Part shown: piece after piece, positions 6,419 to 13,861 of the stretch
How positions within the stretch are numbered: the stretch's first letter is position 1
How the letters are laid out: each line of letters opens with the position of its first letter
Source of the DNA: UBA12068 sp038318455
Lineage (GTDB): Bacteria > Patescibacteriota > Minisyncoccia > Moranbacterales > GWC2-37-73
Direction: 5' to 3'
NCBI GenBank assembly: GCA_038318455.1
Contig: JBBQCF010000005.1
Coordinates: forward strand, 1 to 39,719
Length of the DNA: 39,719 nucleotides
Notes under the pieces: generated by a model
What the model was told of the DNA's origin: nothing
The model's database searches: none
The model's input: only the letters and a program-made list of their open reading frames with translations
Position numbers and translations under genes: made by a program

Positions 6419-7516
6419 ATGAAAAGAACATTTTTTGAAGCAAACATGGACACTACCCCGGATTCGGTTGTTTACAGCGATTTAGAGGGTCATTATCTTA
6501 AAGTTAGCAAATCCAAAGCTGAAAGATGGGGCCTGACTAGGCGTCAAATGATTGGAAAAACTGATTTTGATTTCATGCCAGAAGAGGAGGCCCTAGAGGC
6601 ACGAAAATACAGCGTACAGGTAATCGAAACAGGACAGCCAATTGAGTGTGAGCAGAAAGTAGTGCGAAATGGAGATGTTGTCTGGTATTCACTTTCAGAA
6701 GTTCCACTGTGCGATGAGGAAGGAACTATTATTGGAACAATTAGTACTTCTCGCAACATCACCACGCGTGTTTTGCAAGAACAAAAAAATCTTGAAATGT
6801 CCAAGCAAATTTTGGATATGGTAAAAATTGTTAGCCACGATCTTAGCAGTCCACTCATCAATATCAGCGTTATTGCAAAATTGATTATACGTGGAAATTT
6901 TGGTGAAATTAATGATGAAGTTGCAAAAGCGACAAATGATATTTACAGACGTATTTTGAAATTACGCGGAGACGTGCTTGATTATTTGCACAAATTTTCA
7001 AATCTAAGTGAAGGTCAAGAAGTTGAAAAGGAGGTTGTTGATCTTAGAAAAGATGTTATCGACGAAGTCCTTGAAGAATTGGATGAGTGCATTAAAGATA
7101 ATAATTCAATTGTTGATTCAATGTTGGGATTAATTCCTGTGGGTGCTGTTGTAATTTTGTCTTGCAAAGTTCAATTAAAAATTGTTTATCGCAATCTCAT
7201 CATGAATGCTCTAAAATATGGCGGGGATGGTTGTATAATTTCTTTTGGTTTTGAAGACAAGGTGGATAAATATTTTCTAAATGTTTTCAATAATGGACCT
7301 GCTATACTTGAAGAATATGAACCTCTTCTTTTCGAACCATTTACGCAAGGAGGCAATGCGCAAAAAGGAATCAGTCTTGGGCTAGGATTGCCCACCATTC
7401 GTAATATGATTCGTAATCTAGGTGGTGATCTTTGGTACAAAACAACTTCAAGTCAGCATCCAAACTTTATTTTCACAGTTTTGAAATCTGATATAAATAA
7501 AATTCAAGGAGTGTGA
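6419..7516 (+). CDS. Soluble PAS-domain sensor histidine kinase
   Basis: This is a 365-residue cytoplasmic kinase with no membrane segment. An N-terminal PAS domain (about 5-118, containing IGKTDFDFMP at 45-54 and the closing SRNITTR) is followed by a HisKA-type dimer helix with the phospho-acceptor H140 in VSHDLSSPL. The ATPase domain follows: N-box around YRNLIMNALKYGG (257-269), G1-like FNNGPAI with N in place of the usual first D, F-box LFEPF (304-308), and G2 GLGLPTIRNM (321-330). It would sense a cytoplasmic signal through PAS and phosphorylate a response regulator, but none is encoded in this window. AAAGGAGCG precedes the ATG. A PAS-only paralogue follows four bases after its stop. 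Confidence 0.92.
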   Translation: MKRTFFEANMDTTPDSVVYSDLEGHYLKVSKSKAERWGLTRRQMIGKTDFDFMPEEEALEARKYSVQVIETGQPIECEQKVVRNGDVVWYSLSEVPLCDEEGTIIGTISTSRNITTRVLQEQKNLEMSKQILDMVKIVSHDLSSPLINISVIAKLIIRGNFGEINDEVAKATNDIYRRILKLRGDVLDYLHKFSNLSEGQEVEKEVVDLRKDVIDEVLEELDECIKDNNSIVDSMLGLIPVGAVVILSCKVQLKIVYRNLIMNALKYGGDGCIISFGFEDKVDKYFLNVFNNGPAILEEYEPLLFEPFTQGGNAQKGISLGLGLPTIRNMIRNLGGDLWYKTTSSQHPNFIFTVLKSDINKIQGV

Positions 7517-7520
7517 GATC

Positions 7521-8090
7521 ATGGGAAGAGAAATGCAAGGACTAATGATGCATTTAACAATGATGGAAAGCACTAGCGACTCAATTATTTTCAAGGAATA
7601 TTATTCAGATGGCGGAGGAAACTTTACTGGTGGGAGAATAATCTCTGCCAGTAAAGTAAAAGCTGAACATTATGGACTCAATATGTTCACAATTATTGGA
7701 AAAACCGACTTTGATCTCATGCCAGAAAAGCAAGCAACCAAAGCCTTGAATGATGACCTTTGGGTTATGCGCAATCGCATGCCGATTGAAGATCAAAGAG
7801 AAGTTATCACACATGCAAATGAAGAGGAAGTAATTGTTTCAGCTTCTAAATTTCCTTGGATTGTTTCTAATGGTGAAGTTATCGGGGTTATTTGCATTGC
7901 CAGAAATATCACAATTCGCGAAAAAGCTCAAAAGCATGCAACCGAATTGGAAAATTTCTTGCAAAATGAAATTCTGCCTTCCTTGGAGAGGCTTGCTTCC
8001 AAAGAAACTACAGCAAATTCAAAAAATATTTTCAATGAACTTATTGAGAAAATATCGATGACATTGCAAAACGATTCAGAAAAAAAGTAG
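7521..8090 (+). CDS. PAS-only protein partnered with the histidine kinase
   Basis: This is a 189-residue protein with a PAS domain (about 10-133) that shares distinctive words with the upstream kinase (IGKTDFDLMPEKQA against IGKTDFDFMPEEEA, and closing ARNIT). A C-terminal helical segment of about 55 residues follows, with coiled-coil character. There is no HisKA, ATPase, receiver, HTH or output domain. It starts four bases after the kinase stop, with AAGGAG (7507-7512) inside the end of the kinase gene, so the two are co-transcribed. It probably arose by duplication of the kinase PAS domain. It may bind the same ligand or form a heterodimer with the kinase, which is inference. Confidence 0.82.
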   Translation: MGREMQGLMMHLTMMESTSDSIIFKEYYSDGGGNFTGGRIISASKVKAEHYGLNMFTIIGKTDFDLMPEKQATKALNDDLWVMRNRMPIEDQREVITHANEEEVIVSASKFPWIVSNGEVIGVICIARNITIREKAQKHATELENFLQNEILPSLERLASKETTANSKNIFNELIEKISMTLQNDSEKK

Positions 8091-8098
8091 CATGCAGA

Positions 8099-8132
8099 AA
8101 AAATCCCCAACTCAAATGAGTCTGGGGATTTT
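8099..8132. terminator. Bidirectional terminator between PAS protein and UMP kinase
   Basis: AAAATCCCCA pairs with TGGGGATTTT, and an inner ACTC/GAGT stem closes an AAAT loop. A/T tracts lie on both sides. It sits between convergent genes and can serve both. Confidence 0.85.
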
Positions 8133-8163
8133 AATTTGCAAAAAAGATAAAAACACATTTACG

Positions 8164-8859
8164 CTATTTTATCATTGTGCCTATAAATTTCTCTCCGTCT
8201 AGATATTTTTGAAAATTGTTCATTTTTTTGCCATTCAATATTGCAACCTCAATCCCCTCTTTGGCGGCTAGTTTTGAAGCAATTGGATCAAAAGGCACAT
8301 TGGAACCAGGATCCCAAGTTTCACCCACTATTTTTTGAAATTCTGTCCAATTGATTTCTTTTATTTTTTTTGCATCTTTGAATTTGCGAGGGTCTTTGTC
8401 ATACACGTAATCAATATTAGAAAGATTAGCAATCTTTTTCACATCAAAATGTTTCGCAAGTAAGACTGAAATGTAATCCGTAGAATTTCCAGGCCGATAT
8501 CCTGCAGCCACCAAAATAGGTTCTTTGGCCTTGAGAAAACTCTCCAAATCATATGGATTTTTATTGATTGTTGGATGTGCATGCTTTTTGAAAATAGTTC
8601 GAATAAAATGAGCATTCATGCGGGTGGCGTGAATTCCAATCCAGTCCTTATCCTCATTATCAATATCCCCTATTTTTGCTCCAGCTTCAATATATTTTCG
8701 CGCAGTTTTTCCTCCGCCAGTTACAATAATAAAACGAAAGCCTTTTGCAACCCCGTCCTCGATAACTCTTTTGAATTGTTTCACAAATTTCCAATCAATT
8801 TCTTCTGGTACAATAAGTGAACCTCCCATTGAAATTACAATTGTTTTCTTGTTCATCAT
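8164..8859 (-). CDS. pyrH: UMP kinase, archaeal-type
   Basis: This amino-acid-kinase-fold enzyme (231 residues) phosphorylates UMP to UDP using ATP, feeding CTP synthase and UDP-sugar synthesis encoded further right. It shows an N-terminal ISMGGSLIVP, the GGGKTARKY loop at 48-56, and a late DPGSNVPFDPIASKLA segment. That segment resembles the archaeal UMPK form rather than classical bacterial PyrH, and this version is common in CPR genomes. The protein starts MMNKK, and either ATG (8859 or 8856) could be used. There is no SD. The gene is convergent with the PAS gene and has an extended -10 upstream. Confidence 0.9.
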   Translation of the reverse strand: MMNKKTIVISMGGSLIVPEEIDWKFVKQFKRVIEDGVAKGFRFIIVTGGGKTARKYIEAGAKIGDIDNEDKDWIGIHATRMNAHFIRTIFKKHAHPTINKNPYDLESFLKAKEPILVAAGYRPGNSTDYISVLLAKHFDVKKIANLSNIDYVYDKDPRKFKDAKKIKEINWTEFQKIVGETWDPGSNVPFDPIASKLAAKEGIEVAILNGKKMNNFQKYLDGEKFIGTMIK

Positions 8860-8892
8860 TTTACAAGTTAAAATATTTAAAAGCCTTTGATT

Positions 8893-8901
8893 ATTATAGC
8901 A
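8893..8901 (-). promoter_or_regulatory. Extended -10 promoter of UMP kinase
   Basis: On the minus strand TGCTATAAT combines the TGn extension with a perfect -10 (TATAAT at 8893-8898), about 34 bases before the ATG. No clear -35 is seen, as is usual for extended -10 promoters. Confidence 0.6.
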
Positions 8902-8904
8902 TAA

Positions 8905-9058
8905 TTGACCAAAATCAGAATATATGCTTTAATTGAGGTAGATTCAGAGGAAATATCTAGGTGCAAAGTGAGTTTAGAGGCTGTCATACCTTTATTCAGA
9001 GGGCGCGAATCCTCCACCTTACTATTTCGGAGTGCTTCCGAAAAACATTTTCTCCCAG
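8905..9058. other. Non-coding stretch with small hairpins
   Basis: This segment between the UMP kinase promoter and the next terminator is richer in GC than its flanks. It holds two small stem-loops: GAGG...CCTC around 8999-9014, and TTCGGA/TCCGAA around 9026-9042. A TTG-started open frame crosses it on the plus strand but has no SD and runs through the terminator hairpin, so it is not called. A small RNA is possible but no family is recognised. Confidence 0.3.
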
Positions 9059-9092
9059 AAAAAGAGGCAGATCACAACATTGATCTGCCTCT
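9059..9092 (-). terminator. Intrinsic terminator of the coiled-coil gene
   Basis: A 12-base perfect stem (AGAGGCAGATCA at 9063-9074 with 9081-9092) closes a six-base loop and runs into five T residues on the minus strand. It starts eight bases after the stop codon. Confidence 0.9.
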
Positions 9093-9100
9093 CTTCACGT

Positions 9101-9403
9101 CTATTTGATGTGCTTGTCTGCTTGCGCTTTTGTTTCATGAAGTTTTAAAATAGTTTGCTTGATTTCTTCCTTTATCCCCAGAAACATTTCCAACCCTTTT
9201 TGCAATTCTTCCAAACCTTTTTGATATTTTTCAACAATTTCCTTATTGTTATTGTCAGGATTTTCTTGTAATTGTTTTTCTAGCATCTCTTGTCCAGTTT
9301 GCAAATGATTTTCAATCTCTTCAATTTCTTCTGTAATTTTTTTCAAATTTTCTTGCAAGGTCGCATCGATTTCTTCAAACGTTTTTGGTTTATTATCTTC
9401 CAT
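9101..9403 (-). CDS. Small acidic coiled-coil protein, unknown function
   Basis: This 100-residue protein is almost entirely charged helix (E/K/Q-rich, heptad spacing from about residue 12 to 95), with one break at NPDNNN (48-53), so it may form a helical hairpin. It has no signal, cysteine or membrane segment. It lies 20 bases downstream of the Ada-like zinc protein and ends at a strong terminator, so the two are probably one operon. No SD is visible. I cannot assign a family. Confidence 0.65.
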   Translation of the reverse strand: MEDNKPKTFEEIDATLQENLKKITEEIEEIENHLQTGQEMLEKQLQENPDNNNKEIVEKYQKGLEELQKGLEMFLGIKEEIKQTILKLHETKAQADKHIK

Positions 9404-9423
9404 ATTATTATTAAAAATTTATA

Positions 9424-9840
9424 TTATTTAGATGAGGCGCATTTACTTTCCGTTCTTCCTTGTCCAATAGCCTGCTCGGCACTCTTGAAGCATACCAAAT
9501 TTTCAGGCTTCACGCGTTTGGCATAAGAACACGTGGGTAGATAAAATTTGTTGGAATTTTTACTACCAACATAGGTACAATCCGTAGCTGAAATTGATGT
9601 CGGAGCTTTGGCAGGCAAAACTGATGATGAAACATTGCTTGGGACTACAGAAGCCTCATTGGAGCTCGATACCCCCTCTTTAGGTGTTTCTATTGGTCTC
9701 TCAATTATAAGTGGTTCTTGTTGCCATTTTTGACCTTGCAGCACTCCAAATTCATAAGAAATGCCTGAAATAAGGCAAAAACCAATAAAAAGTACGATTT
9801 TAGACTCATGTTTAAGAAAGAATTCTTTTATGGTATCCAT
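9424..9840 (-). CDS. Membrane-anchored protein with Ada-like zinc-binding domain
   Basis: This protein is 138 residues if started at the ATG at 9840 (MDTIKEFFLKHESK). A single membrane helix (about 15-32) is followed by a Ser/Pro-rich linker. The C-terminal domain of about 50 residues has YVGSKNSNKFYLPTCSYAK and a later cysteine near the end, resembling the small Ada metal-binding fold found in nuclease- or competence-linked proteins. The DNA-repair methyltransferase part of Ada is absent. The frame stays open upstream to 10110, but that part crosses a promoter and hairpins and reads like non-coding DNA, so the longer form is rejected. Its role is unknown; extracellular DNA or protein binding is possible. 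Confidence 0.65.
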   Translation of the reverse strand: MDTIKEFFLKHESKIVLFIGFCLISGISYEFGVLQGQKWQQEPLIIERPIETPKEGVSSSNEASVVPSNVSSSVLPAKAPTSISATDCTYVGSKNSNKFYLPTCSYAKRVKPENLVCFKSAEQAIGQGRTESKCASSK

Positions 9841-9892
9841 GTTTATGTATTGGGTCGTGCCCCATGGTCGCCATTGAGGTGACTTTACGGGG

Positions 9893-9920
9893 TTGACATA
9901 TTGTGTAAATTTGTTAGAAT
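9893..9920 (+). promoter_or_regulatory. Plus-strand promoter facing rpmA
   Basis: A perfect -35 TTGACA (9893-9898) and -10 TAGAAT (9915-9920) lie 16 bases apart. The predicted start near 9927 leaves about 257 bases before the bL27 start codon. Confidence 0.6.
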
Positions 9921-9926
9921 ATTCCT

Positions 9927-10183
9927 TGTAACACTGCGTGGCAAAAGAATTCAAATTGAGCATCCGCGCTGGATGCACTTCATTGCCAAATGAAATCAAT
10001 AAAATTCCACTGCCATATTGAGCCCCGCCCTTTTCTAACAGTATACAATATTTATGGATATTGTATAATCGTAAAAAATTGCGAGCGGGATATATTTTAA
10101 AATTTAACAATGCATGGGTTAAATATTGAAAGAATAAATTCCTTGGACTTTATAAACTTTCAACTTTTAACTTTTAACTTACC
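9927..10183 (+). ncRNA. Candidate structured leader (or small RNA) upstream of rpmA
   Basis: Three stem-loops in series are visible on the plus strand: GCATCC/GGATGC around 9960-9976, TTCATT/AATGAA around 9979-9994, and a perfect 10-base inverted repeat TATACAATAT/ATATTGTATA around 10040-10066. An outer CCCGC/GCGGG pair (about 10025-10090) encloses the last one. The final 45 bases are an AT-rich tract with CTTTTAA repeats ending at the rpmA ATG, which has no SD. Ribosomal protein leaders often fold for autoregulation, but no known family is recognised. It may equally be a separate RNA. Confidence 0.4.
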
Positions 10184-10645
10184 ATGGCACATCGTAAAGC
10201 CGGTGGGTCTACCCAACTCGGACGAGATTCAATCTCGAAAAGACTTGGTGTTAAGATCTTTGGAAATCAAAAAGTGAAAACTGGAAACATTATCATTCGC
10301 CAACGTGGAACTAAATATCACCCAGCAGCAAATGTGAAACGTTGCAATGACGACACTTTGATGGCTCTCGTGGACGGAACTGTAAAGTTCACTTCCAAGA
10401 AAGTCAGAAACTTCACTGGAGTATTAGTAACTCGTCGCTACGTTGCAGTTGAAAAATCTGAAACACCTGTAGTGCTTAAAATCAAGAAGACTGGTGCTAA
10501 GAAAGCTGGAGCAAAACTTCGCGTTAATCTTAAGACCAATCAAGCTGGAAAGAAAAAAGGAGCTTGGAAAGTTGCAAGAAAACCAAACATGCGAAAGACT
10601 GTTAGAAAGCATTTGGTTGCAAGAATTGCTAAAAAAGCGAAATAG
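10184..10645 (+). CDS. rpmA: 50S ribosomal protein bL27 with long basic C-terminal tail
   Basis: Residues 1 to about 86 are a clear bL27 (MAHRKAGGSTQLGRDSISKR start, then RQRGTKYHPAANV). The mature-type N-terminus, which reaches towards the peptidyl-transferase centre, is encoded directly with no Firmicute-style cleavable extension. The protein is 153 residues, against about 85 for the usual family member. The extra 67 residues are very rich in lysine and arginine and would plausibly bind rRNA on the ribosome surface. rplU (bL21), the usual neighbour, is not adjacent. There is no SD, but a long upstream leader is present. A strong terminator follows. Confidence 0.95.
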   Translation: MAHRKAGGSTQLGRDSISKRLGVKIFGNQKVKTGNIIIRQRGTKYHPAANVKRCNDDTLMALVDGTVKFTSKKVRNFTGVLVTRRYVAVEKSETPVVLKIKKTGAKKAGAKLRVNLKTNQAGKKKGAWKVARKPNMRKTVRKHLVARIAKKAK

Positions 10646-10674
10646 TCTGACAATATTCAAAATACAATAGACAA

Positions 10675-10709
10675 TAAAAAAAGAAACCTCGCGTGAGGTT
10701 TCTTTTTTT
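10675..10709. terminator. Bidirectional terminator between rpmA and pyrG
   Basis: GAAACCTC and GAGGTTTC close a GCGT loop, extended by matching A and T tracts of seven bases on each side. It lies between two converging genes and serves both strands. Confidence 0.93.
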
Positions 10710-10730
10710 GTGCAATACTTAATGAATATA

Positions 10731-12374
10731 TTACTTGCGCTTAGAGCGTTCTTTGGCTGCTTTTACGAATTCAAAGAAGAGTGGGTGTGATTTCAGTGGT
10801 GTGGATTTGAATTCAGGATGAAATTGTGAAGCTAGGAAAAATGGGTGCTGCGATTTTGGAAGTTCAGCTATTTCCATTAATTTCCCATCTGGAGATTTTG
10901 CAGAAAAAACCAACCCTGCTTTTTCAATTTGCTTGATATATTTTGGGTTAACCTCCCAACGATGACGATGCCGTTCAGAAATTTTTGTTTTCTTATATCC
11001 ATCGTGAGCAATAGTTTTCTTTTCAATCACAGCGTCATACGCTCCAAGTCTCATGGTTGCACCATAATTTCCATCTTCCAGATTTTTTTTCTGTTCTGGC
11101 ATAATATCAATCACTGGGTGCAGAGTGTCGCGATTCACTTCAGTGGTGTGCGCTTCAGCAAGGCCAAGCACATTGCGCGCATATTCAATAACCAAAAGTT
11201 GCATACCATAGCAAATTCCAAAATATGGAATCAGATTTTCTCGACAATATTTAATAGCTTTTATTTTTCCTTCAATGCCACGTCCACCAAATCCACCTGG
11301 CACCAAAATTCCATCGTATTGGGAAAGAGATTCAATTTTCTCTGGTTCCTTTTCAAAAATTTCAGAATTGATCCAGTCTATTTCAGTCTTCACATCGTTT
11401 TTGAAGCCAGCATGCTTGATTGCTTCGATCACACTAATATAAGCATCAGACAAAACAAAATCTCCAGTGCCAAAATATTTCCCTACGATTCCAATTTTAA
11501 CTTTACCACTAAGGCCATGCACTCGTTTTATTAATCCCTCCCATTGTTTGAGATCTGATTTTCTAGGCTTAAGTCTAAGTTTTTTGAGAATGATTTTGCT
11601 CAAATTGTCACGTTCAAAATTTGTGATAACTTCATAGACACTTTTTGCATCAGGAGCACTGATCACACATTCTTCGGCCACCGAGCAAAACATGGAAATT
11701 TTTTCTTTGCGTTTTTGATCCATTGGCATTTCAGATCGTGCCACAATGATGTCAGGTTGCACGCCAGCAGCGTTCACAGTTCTCACGGCATGTTGAGTCG
11801 GTTTGGTTTTCATTTCACCAATCATATTTGGCATTGGAACATAGCTAACCATCACAGAAAGAACATCTTCTGGATATTTTATTTTCATCATGCGAATAGC
11901 TTCCATGAAAAGAATGTTTTCATATTCTCCAACAGTTCCACCAATTTCAATCAAAGTTATTTCAGATTTGTCCTTATTTGAAGCGTGCACAATACGATCA
12001 ATCACTTCCAGTGGGATATGTGGCACAACCTGGACACATTTTCCACCATATTCCAAATTACGCTCACGATGAATAACAGATTCATACACGCGACCAGTTG
12101 TCATGTAGTTGTCGCGAGAAAGTGTGATGTCCATGAAACGCTCGTAGTTTCCCATGTCCTGATCTGTTTCATCGCCATCATCCAACACAAAAACTTCTCC
12201 ATGTTCAGTTGGATTCATGGTTCCAGCATCCACATTTACATAGGGATCAATTTTCAGTGCTGTCATCTTATAACCACGTGCTTTCAGGATTGCACCGATT
12301 GAAGATGTAGTAATACCCTTTCCCACTCCACTCATTACTCCCCCCATCACAAAAATGTATTTTCTGTTTTCCAT
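10731..12374 (-). CDS. pyrG: CTP synthase
   Basis: This enzyme (547 residues) aminates UTP to CTP using ATP and glutamine. The N-terminal synthetase domain (about 1-270) has the P-loop GGVMSGVGKG at 11-20, followed by DPYVNVDAGTMNP. The C-terminal class I glutaminase domain (about 290-543) has the oxyanion strand GGFGGRG, the nucleophile C388 in FGICYGMQ, and a late FHPEF supplying the His-Glu pair. The length is normal. It continues the pyrimidine route from the UMP kinase at 8.2 kb. AGGGGAT precedes the ATG at moderate spacing and may act as a weak SD. Confidence 0.98.
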   Translation of the reverse strand: MENRKYIFVMGGVMSGVGKGITTSSIGAILKARGYKMTALKIDPYVNVDAGTMNPTEHGEVFVLDDGDETDQDMGNYERFMDITLSRDNYMTTGRVYESVIHRERNLEYGGKCVQVVPHIPLEVIDRIVHASNKDKSEITLIEIGGTVGEYENILFMEAIRMMKIKYPEDVLSVMVSYVPMPNMIGEMKTKPTQHAVRTVNAAGVQPDIIVARSEMPMDQKRKEKISMFCSVAEECVISAPDAKSVYEVITNFERDNLSKIILKKLRLKPRKSDLKQWEGLIKRVHGLSGKVKIGIVGKYFGTGDFVLSDAYISVIEAIKHAGFKNDVKTEIDWINSEIFEKEPEKIESLSQYDGILVPGGFGGRGIEGKIKAIKYCRENLIPYFGICYGMQLLVIEYARNVLGLAEAHTTEVNRDTLHPVIDIMPEQKKNLEDGNYGATMRLGAYDAVIEKKTIAHDGYKKTKISERHRHRWEVNPKYIKQIEKAGLVFSAKSPDGKLMEIAELPKSQHPFFLASQFHPEFKSTPLKSHPLFFEFVKAAKERSKRK

Positions 12375-12442
12375 GTGTTTTTATCCCCTAGATTAATTAA
12401 AAAATATTACGATATGCAAAAAGTCGCCTAATTGCGACTCCA

Positions 12443-12470
12443 CCCGCATCGCTACGCGAAGAGTTGCGGG
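12443..12470. repeat. GC-rich hairpin between rplI and pyrG
   Basis: CCCGCA (12443-12448) and TGCGGG (12465-12470) form a stem in an AT-rich spacer (12375-12525) with no gene. The arm words resemble those of the dispersed elements at 3356 and 26044, so it may be a degenerate third copy. There is no T-tract. Confidence 0.45.
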
Positions 12471-12525
12471 CCCCTCCATATTTATATTAAAAAAGCATCT
12501 ATTAATTAAAATTATACACTATTTC

Positions 12526-12966
12526 TTAAGCTTGTTCAACTATTAAATTTATATTAGCTTTGATATCAAAATCGAGGCTAATAATAACCTTTTTCTCGCC
12601 CAAATCCTTAATATGATTAGCTACAATTGCTTTTTCTGGAATCTCAACCCCGATGGTTTTTCTGATTTCAAGAGCTATTTCCTTGGCTGTTATTGAGCCA
12701 AAAAGTTTTCCGTTTTTTGCTCTTGCTTTAATGATAATTTTTTTTCCTTCCACAGCGGCTGCCAATTTTTGAACTGTTTGTTTTTCAAGAGAAGTCTGAA
12801 CTTTTCTCTTATCCTCATCTTGCTTTATTTTTGCCATACTAGCTGGAGTTGCCAGGACAGCAAGCTTCTTGGCAAGCAAAAAATTTCGAGCATAGCCATC
12901 TGGAACATTTTTTAATTGTCCCTTTTTTCCAACATTTTTAACATCTTGTAGAAATATAACTTGCAT
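12526..12966 (-). CDS. rplI: 50S ribosomal protein bL9
   Basis: This 146-residue protein has the two-lobed bL9 layout. The N-terminal rRNA-binding domain (about 1-50) carries LQDVKNVGKKG and the signature GYARNFLLAKKLA at 24-36. A long connecting helix is followed by a C-terminal domain (about 75-146) with GKLFGSIT. bL9 is missing in some CPR groups, so its presence is informative for placement. There is no SD. A promoter lies just upstream, and the gene is transcribed apart from rpsF/rpsR, its common partners in other bacteria. Confidence 0.97.
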   Translation of the reverse strand: MQVIFLQDVKNVGKKGQLKNVPDGYARNFLLAKKLAVLATPASMAKIKQDEDKRKVQTSLEKQTVQKLAAAVEGKKIIIKARAKNGKLFGSITAKEIALEIRKTIGVEIPEKAIVANHIKDLGEKKVIISLDFDIKANINLIVEQA

Positions 12967-12982
12967 ATATTTTATTATTGAA

Positions 12983-13011
12983 TAAATATTTAATACCTAA
13001 GCTATTGTAAA
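12983..13011 (-). promoter_or_regulatory. Promoter of rplI
   Basis: On the minus strand -35 TTTACA (13006-13011) and -10 TATTTA (12983-12988) are 17 bases apart, giving a very short leader of about 10-15 bases. This fits the lack of an SD. Confidence 0.5.
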
Positions 13012-13033
13012 GGTTTATGAGAAAATAATCAAT

Positions 13034-13726
13034 CTAAATGACGCATTTGATCTGTTTTTTGTTGCGCATAAACACGAACAAAAATAGTGCTTGGGCAGCT
13101 AGTGTTTTCATCATCTCAACATCCTCAACTGACTGACTTGCTATTTTTTTCTTTATAACAATACATGAAAAAATATTGTCTATTGATTTTGGAGACGTTG
13201 TAATAATAAAATCATCGAATTCGAAGTGATTAAGCTCTAAATTACGACCTTTAAATACAAATCCTAGGTTATCATCTGGCTTACTCTTTATTTCCTTTAT
13301 AACTTTATATTCTGACGATGTGATGAAGCGCAGAGCAAATTCATCTGATTTTCCGAAAAGTCTAATGGCATCCATTATTGAATTATAAAGATCACTTTCA
13401 TTTCGTTGCGTTAAATTTGAGCTTTCAGGATAACCCAAAGCAATATGCTCCAAGATATCCAATTTTCGATTGATTTCGCCAATATAAGAATAGGAATATT
13501 TCAGATCCTTGGTCATGCTGTTTATTTGTCCTTGTACTTTGCATTTTTGTGCATTAATTCTTTTTAATTTTTTTTCTTGTATTGTGAAAAGTAAAAAACA
13601 TAAAGAACTTAAAAATGGAACTATAAGAGATTGAATATGTGTCACATCAAAAAAATGCAATTCATTTTTAACCAGAACAGGAAATGCTAAACTAAGAATA
13701 AATATGATAAGGTATATCCAATACAT
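13034..13726 (-). CDS. Membrane-anchored coiled-coil protein with GAF-like C-terminal domain
   Basis: This is a 230-residue protein. Two membrane segments (about 3-19 and 31-48) are followed by a coiled coil (about 50-95). A C-terminal globular region (about 105-225) has a beta-rich middle and a closing helix VEDVEMMKTLAAQALFLF. That resembles the end of GAF domains, but no ligand motif can be named. There is no kinase or output domain. It has a clear SD-like AGAGGAAA and its own promoter, so it is a single-gene unit placed just upstream of rplI. A small membrane sensor is possible, and the family assignment is weak. Confidence 0.6.
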   Translation of the reverse strand: MYWIYLIIFILSLAFPVLVKNELHFFDVTHIQSLIVPFLSSLCFLLFTIQEKKLKRINAQKCKVQGQINSMTKDLKYSYSYIGEINRKLDILEHIALGYPESSNLTQRNESDLYNSIMDAIRLFGKSDEFALRFITSSEYKVIKEIKSKPDDNLGFVFKGRNLELNHFEFDDFIITTSPKSIDNIFSCIVIKKKIASQSVEDVEMMKTLAAQALFLFVFMRNKKQIKCVI

Positions 13727-13756
13727 GAGTGTTTCCTCTTTATAAATTGGTTAATT

Positions 13757-13785
13757 ATTGTCTCATCAAAATCCTTAGATGTCAA
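13757..13785 (-). promoter_or_regulatory. Promoter of the membrane GAF-like gene
   Basis: A perfect -35 TTGACA (13780-13785) lies 17 bases from a -10 GACAAT (13757-13762) that matches the consensus at four of six positions. Confidence 0.5.
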
Positions 13786-13831
13786 TATTTTTGCTTTATT
13801 GGGGCTTGAATATGCCTATTTATTTTTTAAT

Positions 13832-13855
13832 AAAAACCCCGCCTTGAGAGCGGGG
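13832..13855 (-). terminator. Intrinsic terminator at the end of the rhamnose/galU operon
   Basis: CCCCGC (13837-13842) and GCGGGG (13850-13855) enclose a seven-base loop and are followed on the minus strand by five T residues. It starts seven bases after the galU stop. Confidence 0.88.
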
Positions 13856-13861
13856 ATATTT

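Noticed and set aside
8985..9020. tRNA-like T-arm (GGGCGCGAATCCTCC)
   Set aside because: The loop does not fit TTCRANY, and no acceptor, D or anticodon arm could be built around it.
8905..9108. TTG-started 67-codon frame on the plus strand
   Set aside because: No SD, and it runs through the terminator hairpin of the opposing gene and into that gene.
9841..10110. N-terminal extension of the Ada-like protein to 10110
   Set aside because: The extra 90 codons cross a plus-strand promoter and several hairpins, lack protein-like composition, and would put the membrane helix in the middle of the protein.
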